This document shows positions 30,819 through 32,387 of a stretch of 32,387 bases of DNA, in pieces. Source of the DNA: JBFISM01 sp041608535. GTDB taxonomy: Bacteria; Actinomycetota; Acidimicrobiia; Spongiisociales; UBA5794. The notes under the pieces are model-generated. The model did no database searches. It saw only the letters and a program-made list of their open reading frames with translations, and had not been told where the DNA came from. Position numbers and translations under genes: made by a program. Where the stretch lies: the NCBI GenBank assembly GCA_041608535.1, contig JBFISM010000026.1, positions 1-32,387 of the forward strand. The letters are read 5' to 3'. Each line of letters starts with the position of its first letter. The first letter of the stretch is position 1.

Positions 30819-32387
30819 ATGCGCAGTCTCGTGCGAATCCCCCTCATGATGCTCCTCGCTGCCATCGTGGTCGGCTCGTGGATGGCGACCACCCCGTCTC
30901 CAGGTTCCGCGGCCGGCACGGTCATCTTCGGCGCCGACGCCGGGACCGACGAGAACGGCTCGGATCTGCAGCCGCTGCTCGACCTGGAGGCCGAGATCGG
31001 TCGCCAGCTCGATCTCGTCCGGGTCTTCCTCCGCTGGGACGACGACTTCATCTCCGCCTATCTGAGCGAGATCGAAAACAGCGACCGCATCCTCTTCGTG
31101 TCCGTCAAGGCGAAGAATCTGGATGGGTCGACCATCTCGTGGCGGGACATCGCAGACGCCACGCCCGGCACGGCGCTGCACGACGACATGATCGAGTGGG
31201 TAGACCGAATCGAGGCATGGGACGGCGATGTCTGGTTTGGCTTCCACCACGAGCCCGAGGGTTCAGGAAGCGCCGTCAATGGCGATGCCGCCGACTTCAA
31301 GGACGCCTGGCGGACGTTCATCGGCTTGTTCAAAGATCGCAACCTCGCTCATGTCAAGTACGCCTGGATCATGACGTACTGGAGCTTCGCCACCGATCCC
31401 AGCGACGTGAAGTACGCGGACAAGTGGTATCCCGGGGACGAGTACGTAGACATCATCACCGCCACCGCGTACAACTGGGACAACTGCAAGGGCAACGACA
31501 CCGACCCGTGGATGCCCTTGACCCAGATCATCGAACCGATGCGCCAGTTCGGGTTGGCTCATCCTGACAAGGGCCTGGCGCTCGCTGAATGGGCCTCGAC
31601 GGAGAAACCGAGCGACAACGGCGCCGCCAAGGCGGCTTGGATCGACGACGTGGCCGAGATGTTCCAGCAGCCCGAGTGGAACCAGTTCGTCGGGCTGGCC
31701 TACTTCAACGTCTTCGACGACACCTACCCGAACTGCCTGTGGGAGCTCGACTCGAGCACCGCAGCAATGGAAGCGTTCACCGCAATGGGTGCCGATCCGT
31801 TCTACGGGGGAACCGGAGGCGACGGGACAACGACACTGCCACCCAGCACGACCGCACCGCCGGGATCGACCTCCACCTCGGCGCCACCGACCACCGACCC
31901 ACCCGGTAACCCCGGCCCCGACGGGTTCTACGACGTGGTCTCCGACAACCTCTTCTTCGACGACATCGTATGGCTCGCCCAAAGCGGCATAACCAAGGGC
32001 TGCAACCCGCCGGACAATGACATGTTCTGCCCGACCAGTCACGTCACGAGAGCCCAGATGGCGGCCTTCCTGGTGCGGGCCGTGGGTTACACCGCAGACG
32101 GTGGCGGGAATCTGTTCATCGACGACGACGGGCTCGTGTTCGAAGCCGACATCGACAAACTCGCCACCGCCGGCGTCACCAAGGGATGCAACCCGCCGAT
32201 CAACGACGAGTTCTGTCCAGGGAGCCATGTCAGCCGCGGTGCCATGGCGGCGTTCCTGGTGCGGGCCATGGGTTACACCGCAGACGGTGGCGGGAATCTG
32301 TTCATCGACGACGACGGGCTCGTGTTCGAAGCCGACATCGACAAACTCGCCACCGCCGGCGTCACCAAGGGATGCAACCCGCCGATC
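30819..32387 (+). CDS. secreted GH26-like glycosidase with SLH-like repeats, 3' end outside window
   Basis: 523 codons are present and the frame is still open at the edge. A signal peptide (MRSLVRIPLMMLLAAIVVGS, cleavage near AAG 31-33) precedes a TIM-barrel-like domain (about 34-330). GFHHEPEG (E145) and ALAEWAS (E257) fit the acid/base and nucleophile of GH26 beta-mannanase-type enzymes. A Thr/Pro/Ser linker (about 335-370) leads into repeats of ITKGCNPPxNDxFCPxxxV, TRxQMAAFLVRA and FIDDDGLVFEADIDKL. These are SLH-like modules with paired cysteines, thought to anchor proteins to the envelope. The likely role is polysaccharide hydrolysis at the cell surface. ATG 30819 follows a -10 and gives the signal peptide. 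Confidence 0.82.
   Translation, partial: MRSLVRIPLMMLLAAIVVGSWMATTPSPGSAAGTVIFGADAGTDENGSDLQPLLDLEAEIGRQLDLVRVFLRWDDDFISAYLSEIENSDRILFVSVKAKNLDGSTISWRDIADATPGTALHDDMIEWVDRIEAWDGDVWFGFHHEPEGSGSAVNGDAADFKDAWRTFIGLFKDRNLAHVKYAWIMTYWSFATDPSDVKYADKWYPGDEYVDIITATAYNWDNCKGNDTDPWMPLTQIIEPMRQFGLAHPDKGLALAEWASTEKPSDNGAAKAAWIDDVAEMFQQPEWNQFVGLAYFNVFDDTYPNCLWELDSSTAAMEAFTAMGADPFYGGTGGDGTTTLPPSTTAPPGSTSTSAPPTTDPPGNPGPDGFYDVVSDNLFFDDIVWLAQSGITKGCNPPDNDMFCPTSHVTRAQMAAFLVRAVGYTADGGGNLFIDDDGLVFEADIDKLATAGVTKGCNPPINDEFCPGSHVSRGAMAAFLVRAMGYTADGGGNLFIDDDGLVFEADIDKLATAGVTKGCNPPI
32083..32387 (+). repeat. tandem SLH-like repeat, 186-bp period with 119-bp identical block
   Basis: Positions 32083-32201 and 32269-32387 appear identical base for base (119 nt, to the window end), offset 186 nt or 62 codons. 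Identity at the DNA level within protein repeats points to recent duplication or gene conversion. The block is cut by the window end, so more copies may follow. Confidence 0.9.

Noticed and set aside
1..32387. tRNA, rRNA, CRISPR array, insertion sequences, riboswitch
   Set aside because: No cloverleaf T-loop with acceptor stem, no spaced repeats, no transposase and no recognised aptamer seen by eye on either strand; weak cases could be missed without software.

Overview
This is a high-GC, gene-dense stretch of an actinobacterial chromosome. Several features point to class Acidimicrobiia or a close relative: F420-type split-barrel proteins, a 13E12/DUF222 HNH endonuclease, an Eis-type acetyltransferase, a single-transcript arginine cluster, and a secreted protein ending in the cysteine-paired SLH-like repeats common in that class. 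The taxonomic call is an inference from gene content. No rRNA, tRNA, CRISPR array, prophage or insertion sequence was found.

Layout. 1-833: toxin-antitoxin genes (the end of a ribbon-helix-helix antitoxin, then a vapBC pair with its own operator). 1054-2341: a DUF222/HNH endonuclease behind a possible damage-type promoter. 2357-4910: SoxR with a SoxR box, then a ClC chloride transporter with CBS and RCK_C-like domains. 4975-6201: a secreted EEP-family hydrolase. 6410-8915: two methyltransferases, a TfoX N-domain protein and an F420-type oxidoreductase. 9028-13792: a cyclase-family hydrolase coupled to an adenosine-deaminase-like enzyme, then Eis, a second F420-type protein and a class II photolyase. 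13768-15360: three uncharacterised genes. 15634-18126: an anti-sigma factor antagonist convergent with a PAS-GAF-GAF-PP2C phosphatase. 18251-24394 (minus strand): argC-argJ-argB-argR-argG-argH, nearly every junction a 4-nt overlap, with an ArgR-box promoter and with argD and argF absent. 24546-29273: a small coupled gene pair, a MscS channel, a polytopic membrane protein with a 66-residue partner, an acyl-CoA dehydrogenase and a 43-residue protein. 29292-30689: CCA-adding enzyme. 30819-end: a GH26-like secreted glycosidase with SLH-like repeats, cut by the window edge.

Regulation. Many starts lie 6-10 nt downstream of a TANNNT hexamer, which suggests widespread leaderless transcription and helps set start codons (vapB, the methyltransferase at 6410, eis, the genes at 14324, 15169, 26282 and 29142, and the CCA enzyme). 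Within transcripts, genes are joined by ATGA or GTGA overlaps. The most interesting regulatory signal is a two-part promoter, CTGTCACAC-N8-TANNNT, found twice with identical spacing: before the HNH endonuclease and before a tiny cysteine-containing protein at 15169. It resembles the actinobacterial RecA-independent damage promoter and would place both genes in one regulon.
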